Shown: positions 35,420-46,825, counted from the stretch's first letter. The stretch: 62,837 nucleotides of DNA from Streptomyces sp. sk2.1 (GCF_008120935.1 NZ_RDBO01000033.1:82014-144850); one strand, 5' to 3'. Numbers and translations: made by a program. The notes: generated from the letters alone by a model not told the origin.

Positions 35420-36960
35420 CTGCCCAGGGCCGCCATCGCGGCGTTGTGGCCGGGCACCCCGCTGACCCCGCCGCCGCGCACGGCGCCCGCCCCGCACAGC
35501 AGCACGTTGGCGTGCGCCGTCTCCACGCCCCACCGCCCGGTCTCCCCGGTGGCGTACGGGAAGGAGAGGTCCCGGTGGAAGATGTGGCCGCCCGGCAGCC
35601 GCAGTTCCCGTTCGAGGTCGAGCGGGGTCTTCGCCTCGATGCACGGCTCGCCGTTCCCGTCGAGCGCCAGGCAGTCGGTGATCGGCTCGTCCAGGTGCGC
35701 GTCGAGGGCGGCGAGGGTGGCCGCGAGCAGTTCGGCGCGCGCCGCCGCGTTGTCGGCGGCGAAGAGCCGGGCCGGGGTGTGCAGGCCGAAGAGGGTCAGG
35801 GTCTGGTGGCCACTGGCGGCGAGGTCGGGGCCGAGGATCGACGGGTCGGTCAGCGAGTGGCAGTAGATCTCGGACGGCGGGGTGGTGGGCAGCCGCCCCG
35901 CGGCCGCCTCCCGGTGGGCGGTGGCGAGCTGCCCGTACCCCTCGGCGATGTGGAACGTCCCGGCGAACGCCCGGCGCGGGTCGACGGAGCGGTCGCGCAG
36001 CCGGGGCAGCCGGGTGAGCAGCATGTTCACCTTCAGCTGCGCCCCCTCGGCCGGGGCGGGCAGCTCCTCGCCGAGGAGGGCGGCGAGGGCCTGCGGGGAG
36101 GCGTTGACCAGTACCCGGCGGGCGGCGACGACGTGTTCCGCCTCCGGTGAGCGGACGGTGACCTCGGCCCGGGTCCCGTCGGTCTCGATCCGGGTCGCCT
36201 CGTGGCCGACGCGGATCTCCGCCCCGGCCTCGCGGGCGGCCCGGGCCAGGGCGTCGGTGAGCGCGCCCATGCCGCCGACGGGGACATCCCAGTCGCCCGT
36301 GCCGCCGCCGACGACGTGGTAGAGGAAGCAGCGGTTCTGGATCAGCGACGGGTCGTGCGCGTCGGCGAAGGTACCGATCAGGGCGTCGGTGAGGACGACT
36401 CCGCGCACCAGGTCGTCGGTGAAGTTCTTCTCGACGGCGATGCCGATGGGTTCCTCGAAGAGCGTCCGCCAGGCCTCCTCGTCACCGATCCGCCCGCGCA
36501 GCTCGGCACGGTCCGGCAGGGGTTCGGTGAGCGTCGGGAAAACCCGCTCGGCGACCTGCCGCGTCATGCCGTAGAAGCGCTGCCACGCCCGGTACTCCCG
36601 GTCCGAGCCGGTGAGCGCGGCGAAGGAGTCCGGGGTGCTCTCCCCGCCGACGAGGAGCCCGGTGGCGCGGCCGTCGCGCACGGTGGGGGTGTAGGAGGAG
36701 ACGTCCCGCTTGCGTACGGCGAAGTCCAGTCCGAGGTCGCGGACGATCTTCGACGGCAGCAGGGACACCAGGTACGAGTAGCGCGACAGTCGGGCGTCGA
36801 CCCCGGCGAAGGGGCGGGTGGAGACGGCCGCTCCCCCGGTGGTGGCCAGCCGTTCCAGGACGAGGACAGACTGTCCGGCACGGGCGAGGTAGGCGGCGGC
36901 GACCAGTCCGTTGTGGCCGCCGCCCACGATCACTGCGTCATAGCTGTCGGGTGCGGGCAT
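35416..36960 (-). CDS. Phytoene-desaturase-family FAD oxidoreductase
   Basis: Flavoprotein of 514 aa from ATG at 36960. The dinucleotide-binding motif is DAVIVGGGHNGLVAAAYLARAG at residues 7-28, followed by LERLATTGGAAVS (the carotenoid-oxidoreductase-like second motif). The C-terminal FAD contact reads NVLLCGAGAVRGGGVSGVPGHNAA. This branch resembles PYROXD2/CrtI-like amine or carotenoid oxidoreductases. There are no carotenoid genes beside it, so a carotenoid role is not supported. A longer in-frame upstream extension has no conserved sequence. The next gene upstream, a kinase, ends 22 nt away on the same strand. Confidence 0.85.
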   Translation of the reverse strand: MPAPDSYDAVIVGGGHNGLVAAAYLARAGQSVLVLERLATTGGAAVSTRPFAGVDARLSRYSYLVSLLPSKIVRDLGLDFAVRKRDVSSYTPTVRDGRATGLLVGGESTPDSFAALTGSDREYRAWQRFYGMTRQVAERVFPTLTEPLPDRAELRGRIGDEEAWRTLFEEPIGIAVEKNFTDDLVRGVVLTDALIGTFADAHDPSLIQNRCFLYHVVGGGTGDWDVPVGGMGALTDALARAAREAGAEIRVGHEATRIETDGTRAEVTVRSPEAEHVVAARRVLVNASPQALAALLGEELPAPAEGAQLKVNMLLTRLPRLRDRSVDPRRAFAGTFHIAEGYGQLATAHREAAAGRLPTTPPSEIYCHSLTDPSILGPDLAASGHQTLTLFGLHTPARLFAADNAAARAELLAATLAALDAHLDEPITDCLALDGNGEPCIEAKTPLDLERELRLPGGHIFHRDLSFPYATGETGRWGVETAHANVLLCGAGAVRGGGVSGVPGHNAAMAALGR

Positions 36961-36982
36961 GACCCTTCGTAGCACGGCACGA

Positions 36983-39244
<2,262 letters not shown>

Positions 39245-39687
39245 CGCCTGCTGTCGCCCCCGTCGTTCCGCCTGTCGCCCACTGCTGCGCCCTCCCCGGC
39301 CCGTCCAGTATGGCTGCCCGGCTGCTCGGTTTGTACGGGGTGACACGGTCGCCGGGTCCGAGTCGCGCGGTGGCGGCGGGCGCACCGGCGGGGCCGGGCC
39401 CGCCCGAGAAGGCTCCGCTGCGGGCTCCCCGGGCCGCCGCCATGGCCGGTACGACCCGATGACACGCTTCGGCACCGCTCATGGGCGTGGAGGAGGGGTA
39501 CTTCCCCGTCGCCCCCGTCACCCGTGAGGTCGTCCCGTACGCGGCCGAGGTGGCGGGGAGGGCCGCGGAGGACCTGGTGTCCCGGGAACCGGGCCGGGCC
39601 CGGTGGTGACGACGGTGGTGCCGGGAATCGGGGCCGGCTCCTGGAAGGACACGAGGGGCGGGGTGTCGGCGGTCAGTGCGGCGGCGG
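39245..39687. other. Intergenic stretch, no supported gene
   Basis: This 443-bp region separates the kinase gene start from the amine oxidase stop. A 42-residue plus-strand frame at 39481-39609 (MGVEEGYFPVAPVTREVV...) has coding-like codons but no ribosome site or family. I would not call it a gene. The kinase promoter must lie at the left edge, but I see no clear boxes. Confidence 0.4.
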
Positions 39688-41079
39688 TCAGCTGTCGAAG
39701 CCGAGGCCGACGCGGTCGAGCGCCTTGAGCCACACGTTGCGGCGGCCCTGGTTGCGGTCGGCGCGGGCCATGGACCACTGGGTGATGCCGATGCCGACGG
39801 CGCGGACGGGTTCGGGCGGGAACGGCAGGGGCTTGCGGCGGACGAGTTCCAGCTCCGTGCGCTCGGTGCGGTCGCCCGCGAGCAGGTCGAGCATGGTCTC
39901 CGCGCCGAAGCGGCTGGCGCCGACCCCCAGACCGGTGAACCCGGCCGCGTAGGCGACCTTCCCCCGGTGACTCGTGTCGAAGAAGACGCAGAACCGCGTG
40001 CTGGTGTCGATGGCTCCGCCCCAGGCGTGCGTGAACCGGACCCCTTCGAGCTGCGGGAAGGTGGCGAAGAAGTGCCGGGCGAGGGTGGCGAACGTCTCGG
40101 GCCGCTGGTCGTGTTCGGCGCGGACCCGGCCCCGGTAGTGGTAGACCGCGTCGTAGCCGCCCCACAGGATGCGGTTGTCGGCGGAGAGCCGCACGTAGTG
40201 GAACTTGTTGGCGCAGTCCGAGAAGCCCTGGCGGTTCTGCCAGCCCACGGAGGCCAGTTGCTCCTCGGTCAGCGGCTCGGTCATCAGCGCGTAGTCGTAC
40301 ACGGGGACGGTGTACGGGCGGTGGCGCCGGAGCAGGGACGGGTACGCGTTGGTGGCGAGCGCGACCCTGCTCGCGGTGACGCGGCCGTAGGGGGTGCGGA
40401 CGGCGATCACCGCGCCGTGCTCGTCGAGCCCGGTGGCGGGCGTGTGCTCGTACACCCGGACGCCGAGGTCGAGGCAGGCCCGCCTGAGCCCCCAGGCGAG
40501 CCGGGCCGGGTCGACCATCGCCACGTCCTTGTTCCACACGCCGCCGAGGAACGTCGGGGAGTCGATCTGCGCGCGAACGGCCTCGGCGTCGAGCAGGAGC
40601 GGATCGCCGCCGTACCGGGCGGACGCCTCGGCCGCCTCCGCCAAGTCGTCGAGCTGGTACGGCTCGGTGGCGACGTCGAGGGCGCCGGTGCGTTCCCAGG
40701 CGCAGTCGATGCGGTACCGGGCGACGGCTTCCTCCATCGCCCGGAGGTTCTCGCGGCCGAGCCGTTCGAGCCGGCCGATCTCGTCGGGCCAGCGCTCCAG
40801 GCCGTTGCCCAGTCCGTGGGTGAGGCTCGCCTCGCAGAATCCGCCGTTGCGGCCGGAGGCGGCGCCGCCGGCCCGGTCGGCCTCGATGAGCACGACGTCG
40901 GTGCCCGGGTCGCGTTCCTTGGCGACGAGGGCGGTCCACAGGCCGGTGTAGCCCCCGCCGACGACGAGCAGGTCGCAGCGGGTACCGCCGACGAGCGCGG
41001 GCCGCGGCTCCGGCCGCTGCGGGTCGTCGAGCCAGAACGGGGCCGGGGCGGCGTCGGCGAGTGAGGCGAGGGGGTTCAC
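39688..41079 (-). CDS. FAD-dependent oxidoreductase, DAO family (PuuB-like amine oxidase)
   Basis: Flavoenzyme of 463 aa. The Rossmann motif CDLLVVGGGYTGLWTALVAKERDP (residues 35-58) is followed by IEADRAGGAASGRNGGFCEA, which closely matches gamma-glutamylputrescine oxidase and related amine/amino-acid oxidases. HYVRLSADNRILWGGYDAVY and a C-terminal GFTGLGVGASRFGAE (the second FAD loop) support the DAO fold. The reaction would be oxidative deamination of an amine or N-substituted amino acid with H2O2 release. No polyamine genes lie next to it, so the substrate is open. It is monocistronic. Confidence 0.87.
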   Translation of the reverse strand: MNPLASLADAAPAPFWLDDPQRPEPRPALVGGTRCDLLVVGGGYTGLWTALVAKERDPGTDVVLIEADRAGGAASGRNGGFCEASLTHGLGNGLERWPDEIGRLERLGRENLRAMEEAVARYRIDCAWERTGALDVATEPYQLDDLAEAAEASARYGGDPLLLDAEAVRAQIDSPTFLGGVWNKDVAMVDPARLAWGLRRACLDLGVRVYEHTPATGLDEHGAVIAVRTPYGRVTASRVALATNAYPSLLRRHRPYTVPVYDYALMTEPLTEEQLASVGWQNRQGFSDCANKFHYVRLSADNRILWGGYDAVYHYRGRVRAEHDQRPETFATLARHFFATFPQLEGVRFTHAWGGAIDTSTRFCVFFDTSHRGKVAYAAGFTGLGVGASRFGAETMLDLLAGDRTERTELELVRRKPLPFPPEPVRAVGIGITQWSMARADRNQGRRNVWLKALDRVGLGFDS

Positions 41080-41556
41080 AGGTGGCGCTCCTTCGGATCA
41101 CGGAGGCGACCGGAGCGCGGCCCCTCCGAAGTACCGCCCATGAGACTCCGCCGGAATCCTCAACGTCAATGGTGTTGACATAAGACCGGGCGGGCCGGCT
41201 GCTCGCCGGACGCGGGCTTGAGCGCCGCCACCGCGTCGAGCACCGGCTCCGGCGCGAAGGGGTGGCCACCGCCCCTCATGCCGGCGGCGAGCAGCGGGAG
41301 GCGGCGGCGCTGCCCCGGCGGCTGCCCGGCGGTCGGCGCCGGCGGGTGGCCGTCGCGCGGGCTCTGGCGGTCGGGCCGGGGTGCTCGTCCTCGACGAGGC
41401 GGTCGCGGTGACTCCCGGTGGTCCGGTGCCGTACGACGGGCGCCGTCCGGCACCGGACGGCGGGCCGGGTCCGATTCCCCCGGGAAAGGACCGTCCGGCC
41501 CTCCCCCGCCGCCGCGCCCGGGGCGAGAGTGGGAACTGCGGAAGAGGAGGTCTCCG
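41080..41556. other. Control region left of the dormancy-type island
   Basis: The 477 bp between the amine oxidase start and the first CBS-BON gene hold the palindrome at 41488-41501. A minus-strand tail with coding-like codons (MRGGGHPFAPEPVLDAVAALK, ending near 41166) contains a rare TTA codon and matches no family I know; it may be a relic. Confidence 0.4.
41488..41501. promoter_or_regulatory. DevR/OsdR-like palindrome upstream of CBS-BON gene 1
   Basis: GGACCG-TC-CGGCCC, centred about 62 nt before the start codon at 41557. Same 6-2-6 outline as the sites at 46812, 52888, 56625, 61385 and 61410. Confidence 0.6.
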
Positions 41557-42204
41557 ATGTCTTCCATGCCTGGTTCCCCTCGCACCGTCAGCGACGTCAT
41601 GAGCCATACCGCCGTCGCGGTCGGACATGACGCGTCCTACAAGGAGATCGTCACCCTCATGGACGAATGGAAGGTGAGCGCCCTGCCCGTCCTCGAAGGA
41701 GAAGGACGGGTGGTCGGAGTCGTGTCCGAGGCCGACCTCCTGCCCAAGGAGGAGTTCCGGCACGACGATCCCCACTCCGGCCGATTCGCGCGGGCGGCCA
41801 AGGCCCGGGCCCTGCGGGCCGGCGAACTCATGTCGAGTCCGGCCGTGACCGTCCATCCGGACGCCGCACTCGCCGAGGCGGCACGGATCATGGCCACGCG
41901 GAAGGTGAAGCGCCTGCCCGTGGTGAACGGTCTCGGCATGCTGGAGGGGATCGTCAGCCGCAGCGACCTCCTCAAGGTGTTCCTGCGCGCGGACGGCGAG
42001 ATCGAGGAGGAGATCCGCCGCTGCGTACTCGGCGGCCCCACCGCGGCGGCGGGGCTGGACGTCTCCGTGCTGGAAGGGATCGCCGTCCTCCGGGGGACGC
42101 TCACCGACCGCTCGCTGGTACCGCTCCTGGCCGGCGCCGTGCGGGCCGTGGAGGGTGTCGTGGACGTCCGGATGGAACTCGGTGCCCACGAGGACGCCCC
42201 ATGA
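41557..42204 (+). CDS. CBS-pair plus BON domain protein (1)
   Basis: Cytoplasmic protein of 215 aa with GAGGAGG before the ATG. The first CBS motif is at residues 10-65 (VSDVMSHTAVAVGHDASYKEIV, then PVLEGEGRVVGVVSEADLL). The second is at about 88-145 (GELMSSPAVTVHPDAALAEAA, PVVNGLGMLEGIVSRSDLLKVFL). The C-terminal 70 residues form a BON domain. CBS pairs bind adenine nucleotides and could report energy charge. Members of this family belong to the mycobacterial DosR regulon. It directly precedes the DevR-like regulator gene and may be co-transcribed with it from the palindrome-bearing promoter. Confidence 0.88.
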   Translation: MSSMPGSPRTVSDVMSHTAVAVGHDASYKEIVTLMDEWKVSALPVLEGEGRVVGVVSEADLLPKEEFRHDDPHSGRFARAAKARALRAGELMSSPAVTVHPDAALAEAARIMATRKVKRLPVVNGLGMLEGIVSRSDLLKVFLRADGEIEEEIRRCVLGGPTAAAGLDVSVLEGIAVLRGTLTDRSLVPLLAGAVRAVEGVVDVRMELGAHEDAP

Positions 42205-42255
42205 CGGACAATCCTTGTGGGGGCGGTTACGTGCCCATCGACCGCAGGGATCGCC

Positions 42256-42957
42256 ATGACCGATCTGACGGCAGCCGGTACTCCCACACGGATCTTCCTC
42301 GTGGACGACCACGAAGTGGTGCGGCGAGGTCTCCGTGACCTGATCGACGACGAACCCGACATGCAGGTGGCGGGCGAGGCGTCCACGGCGGCCCAGGCCC
42401 TGGCCAGGGGGCCTGCCCTGCGGCCGGACGTGGCCGTCCTCGACGTGCGGCTGCCCGACGGCGACGGGATCACCGTGTGCCGGGAGCTGCGCTCCCGGAT
42501 GCCCGGCCTGGCGTGCCTGATGCTGACCTCGTTCGACGACGAGGACGCGCTCCTGGACGCGATCATGGCGGGGGCGGCGGGGTACGTCCTCAAGCAGATC
42601 AAGGGCTCCGATCTCGTCTCGGCGGTGCGCACCGTGGCGACCGGGCAGTCGATGCTCGATCCGGCCACCACCTCCCGGCTCATGCGCTCCCTGCGGGAGC
42701 CCGAAGCGGCGAAGCCCCCGGAGGACGAACGCCTCGCCGCGCTGTCCGGGCGCGAGCGTTCGGTCCTGGAACTCATCGGCGAGGGGCTCACCAACCGGCA
42801 GATCGCCAAGCGTCTCTATCTGTCGGAGAAGACGGTCAAGAACCACATCTCGCGACTGCTCGGAAAACTGGGGGTGGAACGGCGGGTGCAGGCGGCCGTG
42901 ATCGCCGCACAGGCCCATGGACACGATGCCCATGAGCACGACCCCGAGGAGGGCTAG
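42256..42957 (+). CDS. DevR/DosR/OsdR-like NarL-type response regulator
   Basis: Transcription factor of 233 aa from ATG at 42256. The receiver has the acidic pocket at VDDH (residues 17-18) and the phospho-acceptor Asp63 in VAVLDVRLPDGDG. The LuxR-type HTH (LSGRERSVLELIGEGLTNRQIAKRLYLSEKTVKNHISRLLGKL) is very like the DNA-binding helices of mycobacterial DosR, including the TVKN stretch and the ERR-QAAV end. It would bind GC-rich palindromes like those mapped in this island. Its stop codon overlaps that of the convergent kinase gene in a CTAG tetranucleotide at 42954-42957. Confidence 0.92.
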   Translation: MTDLTAAGTPTRIFLVDDHEVVRRGLRDLIDDEPDMQVAGEASTAAQALARGPALRPDVAVLDVRLPDGDGITVCRELRSRMPGLACLMLTSFDDEDALLDAIMAGAAGYVLKQIKGSDLVSAVRTVATGQSMLDPATTSRLMRSLREPEAAKPPEDERLAALSGRERSVLELIGEGLTNRQIAKRLYLSEKTVKNHISRLLGKLGVERRVQAAVIAAQAHGHDAHEHDPEEG

Positions 42958-44699
42958 GGTCCTTCCTTCCCGTCCGGCGGCAGGGGGACGCGCCATTCGA
43001 GCAGGGTGCCCCCGCGGAGTTCCGTCCGGGGGAGGACGGACAGCGAACCGCCCAGTCGCCCGGCCCGCTCGGCAAGGTTGCGCAGGCCCCGGTCGGTCCG
43101 GCTCCGCGGAATACCCACTCCGTCGTCGCTCACCGTCACGACCAGGCTCCCCTCCCCGGCCAGGACGGCGACCTCGGCCGTGCCCGCACCGGCGTGCCTG
43201 GCCACATTGGTGAGTGCCTCACCGATCACCGCGACGACGGCATCGGCCACCTCGACCGGCACGTCCGTGTCCAGCAGCCCCTCCATGCGCAGGGCGGGGG
43301 TGAACCCGAGGGCCGGGACGGCCGAGTCGACCGCCGAGACGATGCGGCTCCTGAGTTTCGGCGCGGTGCCGGGAGCATCGTGTTCCCGGAGGCCGAAGAT
43401 GGTCGACCGGATGATCTTGATGGTGGCGTCCAGGTCGTCGATCGCCCGGGTCAGCCGGTCCATCGCCTCCGGATGCTCGACGAAACGCCGAGCGCTTTGC
43501 AGGGTCATGCCGGTCGCGAAGAGTCGCTGGATCGCCAGGTCGTGCAGGTCGCGGGCGATCCGGTCGTGGTCCTCCAGGAGGGTCGCCTGTTCGGCGTCGC
43601 GGCGGCGGGCGGCCAGTTCGAGGGCCAGGGCCGCCTGTCCCGCGAATCCGGGGAGGGCGGCGGTCTCGGCGTCCGTGAAGGGCATCCGTCCGCCGCGCCG
43701 GGCGAGGATCAGCACGCCGCTCAGCCGTTCCTTGGTGGCCACCGTGACCGCCACCACCGGACCGAAGCCCTTCCAGCATTCCGGCCGTGCCGTCACCCGC
43801 TCGTCGCTCTCGACGTCCGCCGCCTTGACCAGTCCCTCCCCCTGTGCCAGGACGACGGCCGCCAGGGTGCCCTCGCCGCCCGGCAGGACGAGGCCCCGGT
43901 GGACGTCGGCGTCCTCGCCCCGGGCCAGCGCGCCCCGCAGCTCGCCGCCCGCGCCCACCGGGTAGAAGATCCCCGTGTCGGCGCCGATGATGTCCACCGC
44001 CTGCTCCAGCATCCCGTCCAGGGCCTCGGTCTCCTCCGTACCGGAGAGCAGGACGCCGGTGAAGTCGGAGCTCGCGGCGAGCCATCGCTGCCGGCGGCGG
44101 CCCTCCTCGTACAGCCGTGCGTTCTCGATCGCGATGCCGGCGGCGCCGGCCAGGGTGGTCACGACGGCCTCGTCCTCGGCGTCGAACTCGGCTCCTCCGC
44201 GCTTCTCCGTGAGGTACAGGTTGCCGAAGACCTCCTCGCGGACCCGGATGGGGACGCCGAGGAACGAGTGCATCGGCGGATGGTGCGCCGGGAAGCCGTA
44301 CGAGGCGGGATGTTCGGACAACTCGGGCAGGCGCAGCGGCTCCGGGTTGCGGATCAGCTCGCCGAGGATGCCGTGTCCCGACGGCAGGTCCCCGATCTGC
44401 CGTCGCAGGTCGTCGTCGATGCCCACGGGGAGGAATTCGGACAGTTTCCGGTCCTCGCCGATGACGCCCAGCGCTCCGTACTCGGCGTCCACGAGGGACA
44501 CCGCGGCCTGGACGATGCCGTGCAGCACCTGAGGCAGGTCGAGTTCACGGCCGACGGACATGACGGCCGCGAGCAGCCCGTTGAGACGGTCCCTGGTACC
44601 CCGCGCCTCGTCGATGCGGACCTGGAGTTCGTCGAGCAGCTCGTCGAGCCGGAGTCGTGGCAGCCGTGTGTCCGCAGATCCGGCTCCTTCACGAACCAT
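42954..44699 (-). CDS. DevS/DosT/OsdK-like GAF-GAF sensor histidine kinase
   Basis: Soluble sensor kinase of 581 aa from ATG at 44699 (GGAGG 6 nt upstream). GAF-A covers about residues 50-195 and includes FPAHHPPMHSFLGVPIRV; His139/140 lie where DevS-type sensors carry the haem-ligating histidine. GAF-B covers about 210-365. The dimerisation/phospho-acceptor helix is DRIARDLHDLAIQRLF with His386 (HisKA_3), and the HATPase has GEALTNVARHA and DDGVGIP. No membrane segment. It would sense O2, NO, CO or redox state and phosphorylate the convergently encoded regulator. The partnership is by adjacency and family. Confidence 0.92.
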   Translation of the reverse strand: MVREGAGSADTRLPRLRLDELLDELQVRIDEARGTRDRLNGLLAAVMSVGRELDLPQVLHGIVQAAVSLVDAEYGALGVIGEDRKLSEFLPVGIDDDLRRQIGDLPSGHGILGELIRNPEPLRLPELSEHPASYGFPAHHPPMHSFLGVPIRVREEVFGNLYLTEKRGGAEFDAEDEAVVTTLAGAAGIAIENARLYEEGRRRQRWLAASSDFTGVLLSGTEETEALDGMLEQAVDIIGADTGIFYPVGAGGELRGALARGEDADVHRGLVLPGGEGTLAAVVLAQGEGLVKAADVESDERVTARPECWKGFGPVVAVTVATKERLSGVLILARRGGRMPFTDAETAALPGFAGQAALALELAARRRDAEQATLLEDHDRIARDLHDLAIQRLFATGMTLQSARRFVEHPEAMDRLTRAIDDLDATIKIIRSTIFGLREHDAPGTAPKLRSRIVSAVDSAVPALGFTPALRMEGLLDTDVPVEVADAVVAVIGEALTNVARHAGAGTAEVAVLAGEGSLVVTVSDDGVGIPRSRTDRGLRNLAERAGRLGGSLSVLPRTELRGGTLLEWRVPLPPDGKEGP

Positions 44700-44748
44700 C
44701 GGAACCTCCGGTCGCATCCGGCAGGCACGGCATCTGCCGCACCCGATT

Positions 44749-45604
44749 TCACGGTAGTCCGGATGCTCCGGCCGTTCCTCCCGGGCCCGTCCGCCGGAAC
44801 GCGGTCCGGACGAGTCGCGCCGCGAGGAATCCGACCGGTGCGCAGGCGGCGGCGATGCCGATGGCCGCCCGGCCGAGTGGTTCGGTCTCCAGGACCGCAC
44901 TCAGGAACGGGACGTACAGGGCTGCGACGGCCAAGAGGGCGGAGGCGAGGACCGCGAGCAGGAGGAACGGGTTCTTCCCGGTCAGCGGTCTGGCGCGCAG
45001 TCCCAGGACGACGCCGAGCTGCGCGGCGAGCAGGACGCTCTGCCGGGGGAGGCCCGGCGTCCGGGCGGCGAGGGCCGCGCCCAGTGCGGCTCCGGCGGCC
45101 TTGTCCACGGAGGCCGATTCGCCGGTGAGCATGGACTCGTCCAGCAGGAGGGCCGATGCCTCGGCGAGTTCGGCGTCGGCCGCGACGATGTCTCCCTCGC
45201 CGAGGACGAGTACGTCGCCGGGAACGATCCCGGAGGCCGGGAGGTCCCGGACGGCCGCGCCGCACGCGCGCGTGCGGCGCGCCCAGGGCCGAGAGGGCGG
45301 CGACGGCGTTGTCCGCGCGGATCTCCTGCGCGACGCCGACGGTCGTGTTCACGACGACGACCAGGGCGATGACGATCGCGTCGGGGTGGTCGCCGATCGC
45401 CAGGGTCAGCACGACGGCCCCGATCAGCACCATGATCAGCGGGTCGCGCAGTTGGGCGAGCACCCGGCTGTGGAGCCGCACCGGTTTTCCGGCGGCCACC
45501 TCGTCGGGCCCGGTGTCGGCGAGCCGCCGGGCGGCTTCCGCCTCGGTGGGACCTGCTGCCGAGGCGTCGGACGGAAGTGCCCGAGCGGCTGTCGGCTCCG
45601 GCAT
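44749..45604 (-). pseudogene. P-type cation ATPase relic lacking its catalytic core
   Basis: The N-terminus from 45604 is a normal type-II ATPase start (ARRLADTGPDEVAAGK, RDPLIMVLIGAVVLTLAIGD, VNTTVGVAQEIRADNAVAALSAL). Near 45262-45275 the frame shifts. The actuator domain continues in another frame (PGDVLVLGEGDIVAADAELA, SMLTGESASVDKAAG). Sequence then jumps directly to the C-terminal membrane part (RQSVLLAAQLGVVLGL, ENPFLL-like GKNPFLLLAV, YVPFLSAVLETEPLG). The phosphorylation (DKTGT), nucleotide-binding and hinge regions, some 500-600 residues, are absent. It lies 7 nt downstream of the universal stress gene. It cannot pump ions. Confidence 0.85.
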
Positions 45605-45611
45605 CGCGCTC

Positions 45612-46478
45612 TCACCCGGCGGGGGCGGGAACGGTGATCACGGGGCATCGGGCGCGGTGCAGCAGCCCGTGGACGACGGAACCGACCCGCATCCCGGTGT
45701 AGCCGCCCCGGCCCCGACGCCCGACGACGACGGCCAGGGCGTGCTCGGCGGCTTCCGCGAGCGTCTCGACGGGCGAGCCGACGAGCACTTCGTGGGTGAG
45801 CCGGACGTCTGGGTACTTCCCCGCCCATCCGGCGGTGGTCTCCGCGAGCAGGCGGCGCTCGGCGTGGAACAGCGTGTCGTTCCCGTGCAGGGAGAACACG
45901 GGCGGCTGCCAGACCGCGACGGCACGCAACGCGCAGTGTCTGAGGTCCGCCTCCTCGAAGGCCAGGGCCAGGGCCGCCCGGGAGGACTCGCTGCCGTCGA
46001 CACCGACGACGAGGTAGGGCGGATCCTGTGTGCCGTGTTCCGCGTCGCCCACGACGACGACGGGGCACCGTGCCTGTGCGGTGACGGGGACGACCAGGGA
46101 ACCGGCGCTCAGGAACTCCTCGGTGCGGCTGAGGTGGCGGGATCCGAGGACGACCATGGCGGCCTCCTGTGCCAGTCCGGCCATCACCGCGGCCGGGGAA
46201 CCGTCGAGGAGCGTGGAGCCGACGTCCACACCCGGTTGCCGGGCCCGTGCCCAGTCGGCCGCGGCTCGCAACGTCTCCTTCCCCGCCTGTGTCCGCGCCC
46301 GGTGGGCGGGGGTTTCGCCGTCGCGCCGCGTGTCGTGCGGCGGCGGTACGGCGACGACGAGCCGGAGCGCCAGTCGGCGCCGGTGGGCCTCGTCGGCCGC
46401 CCAGGCCAGGGGCAGGTGTCCGTCGCGGACGGGGTCGATGCCGACGACGATGTCCCGGTGCTGTGTGCCGGAGGTCAT
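45612..46478 (-). CDS. Tandem universal stress protein (two USP domains)
   Basis: Cytoplasmic protein of 288 aa from ATG at 46478 (AGGGAG upstream). The first domain opens HRDIVVGIDPVRDG and ends VVLGSRHLSR...SAGSLVVPVTAQARCPVVVV. The second opens PYLVVGVDGSESSRAALALAF and ends VVGRRGRGG-x6-GSVVHGLLHRARCPVITV, with the G-x2-G-x9-G(S) ATP-binding pattern. Two-domain USPs of this kind are among the most strongly DosR/OsdR-regulated genes in mycobacteria and streptomycetes. It heads an operon with the ATPase relic. Two palindromes lie in the shared region with the divergent CBS-BON gene 2. Confidence 0.92.
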   Translation of the reverse strand: MTSGTQHRDIVVGIDPVRDGHLPLAWAADEAHRRRLALRLVVAVPPPHDTRRDGETPAHRARTQAGKETLRAAADWARARQPGVDVGSTLLDGSPAAVMAGLAQEAAMVVLGSRHLSRTEEFLSAGSLVVPVTAQARCPVVVVGDAEHGTQDPPYLVVGVDGSESSRAALALAFEEADLRHCALRAVAVWQPPVFSLHGNDTLFHAERRLLAETTAGWAGKYPDVRLTHEVLVGSPVETLAEAAEHALAVVVGRRGRGGYTGMRVGSVVHGLLHRARCPVITVPAPAG

Positions 46479-46749
46479 GATGTGCTCCCTTCTCCGGGGT
46501 CCGCTCCCGGCAACGGGCTCCACCAAGCGGTGGCGTGCCGCAGCCGGGCGGATGCCGGTCCGAGGTGTCCGGGGCCCGTCGGCCGACGACGGTCGTGCCG
46601 CTCGGGACGATGTTCCGTCCGCACCGGCGGAGCGCCTTCCGGTGCCTCGGCCGCCCGGGCCCGGCCATGGTCCCTCGTCGGCCCACCGGGGCTTGTTCCC
46701 ACCCTCGCACCCGGCCCCCGGGGTCCGGAGGGCTGCTGGGGGCACAGGT

Positions 46750-46764
46750 GGGGCCAAAGGTCCC
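46750..46764. promoter_or_regulatory. DevR/OsdR-like palindrome, 3-nt spaced variant
   Basis: GGGGCC-AAA-GGTCCC, extended by T/A on both ends (46749-46765). It is the most AT-containing centre of the set and the closest to the mycobacterial GGGAC...GTCCC form. Confidence 0.6.
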
Positions 46765-46811
46765 ATGGGGGCGGCGGGGAACGGGCCGAGTACCGGTCGG
46801 GCCCGGTGGAG

Positions 46812-46825
46812 GGACCGTTCGGCCC
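46812..46825. promoter_or_regulatory. DevR/OsdR-like palindrome upstream of CBS-BON gene 2
   Basis: GGACCG-TT-CGGCCC, symmetric out to GGGACCGTTCGGCCCC (46811-46826), 77 nt before the start codon and about 61 bp from the neighbouring site. Confidence 0.65.

Noticed and set aside
35416..36960. Calling the flavoprotein a carotenoid phytoene desaturase
   Set aside because: It shares the FAD motifs, but there are no crtB/crtE genes nearby and the sequence resembles the broader PYROXD2-like group.
39481..39609. A 42-residue frame between the kinase and the amine oxidase
   Set aside because: Coding-like composition but no ribosome site, family or conservation that I can see.
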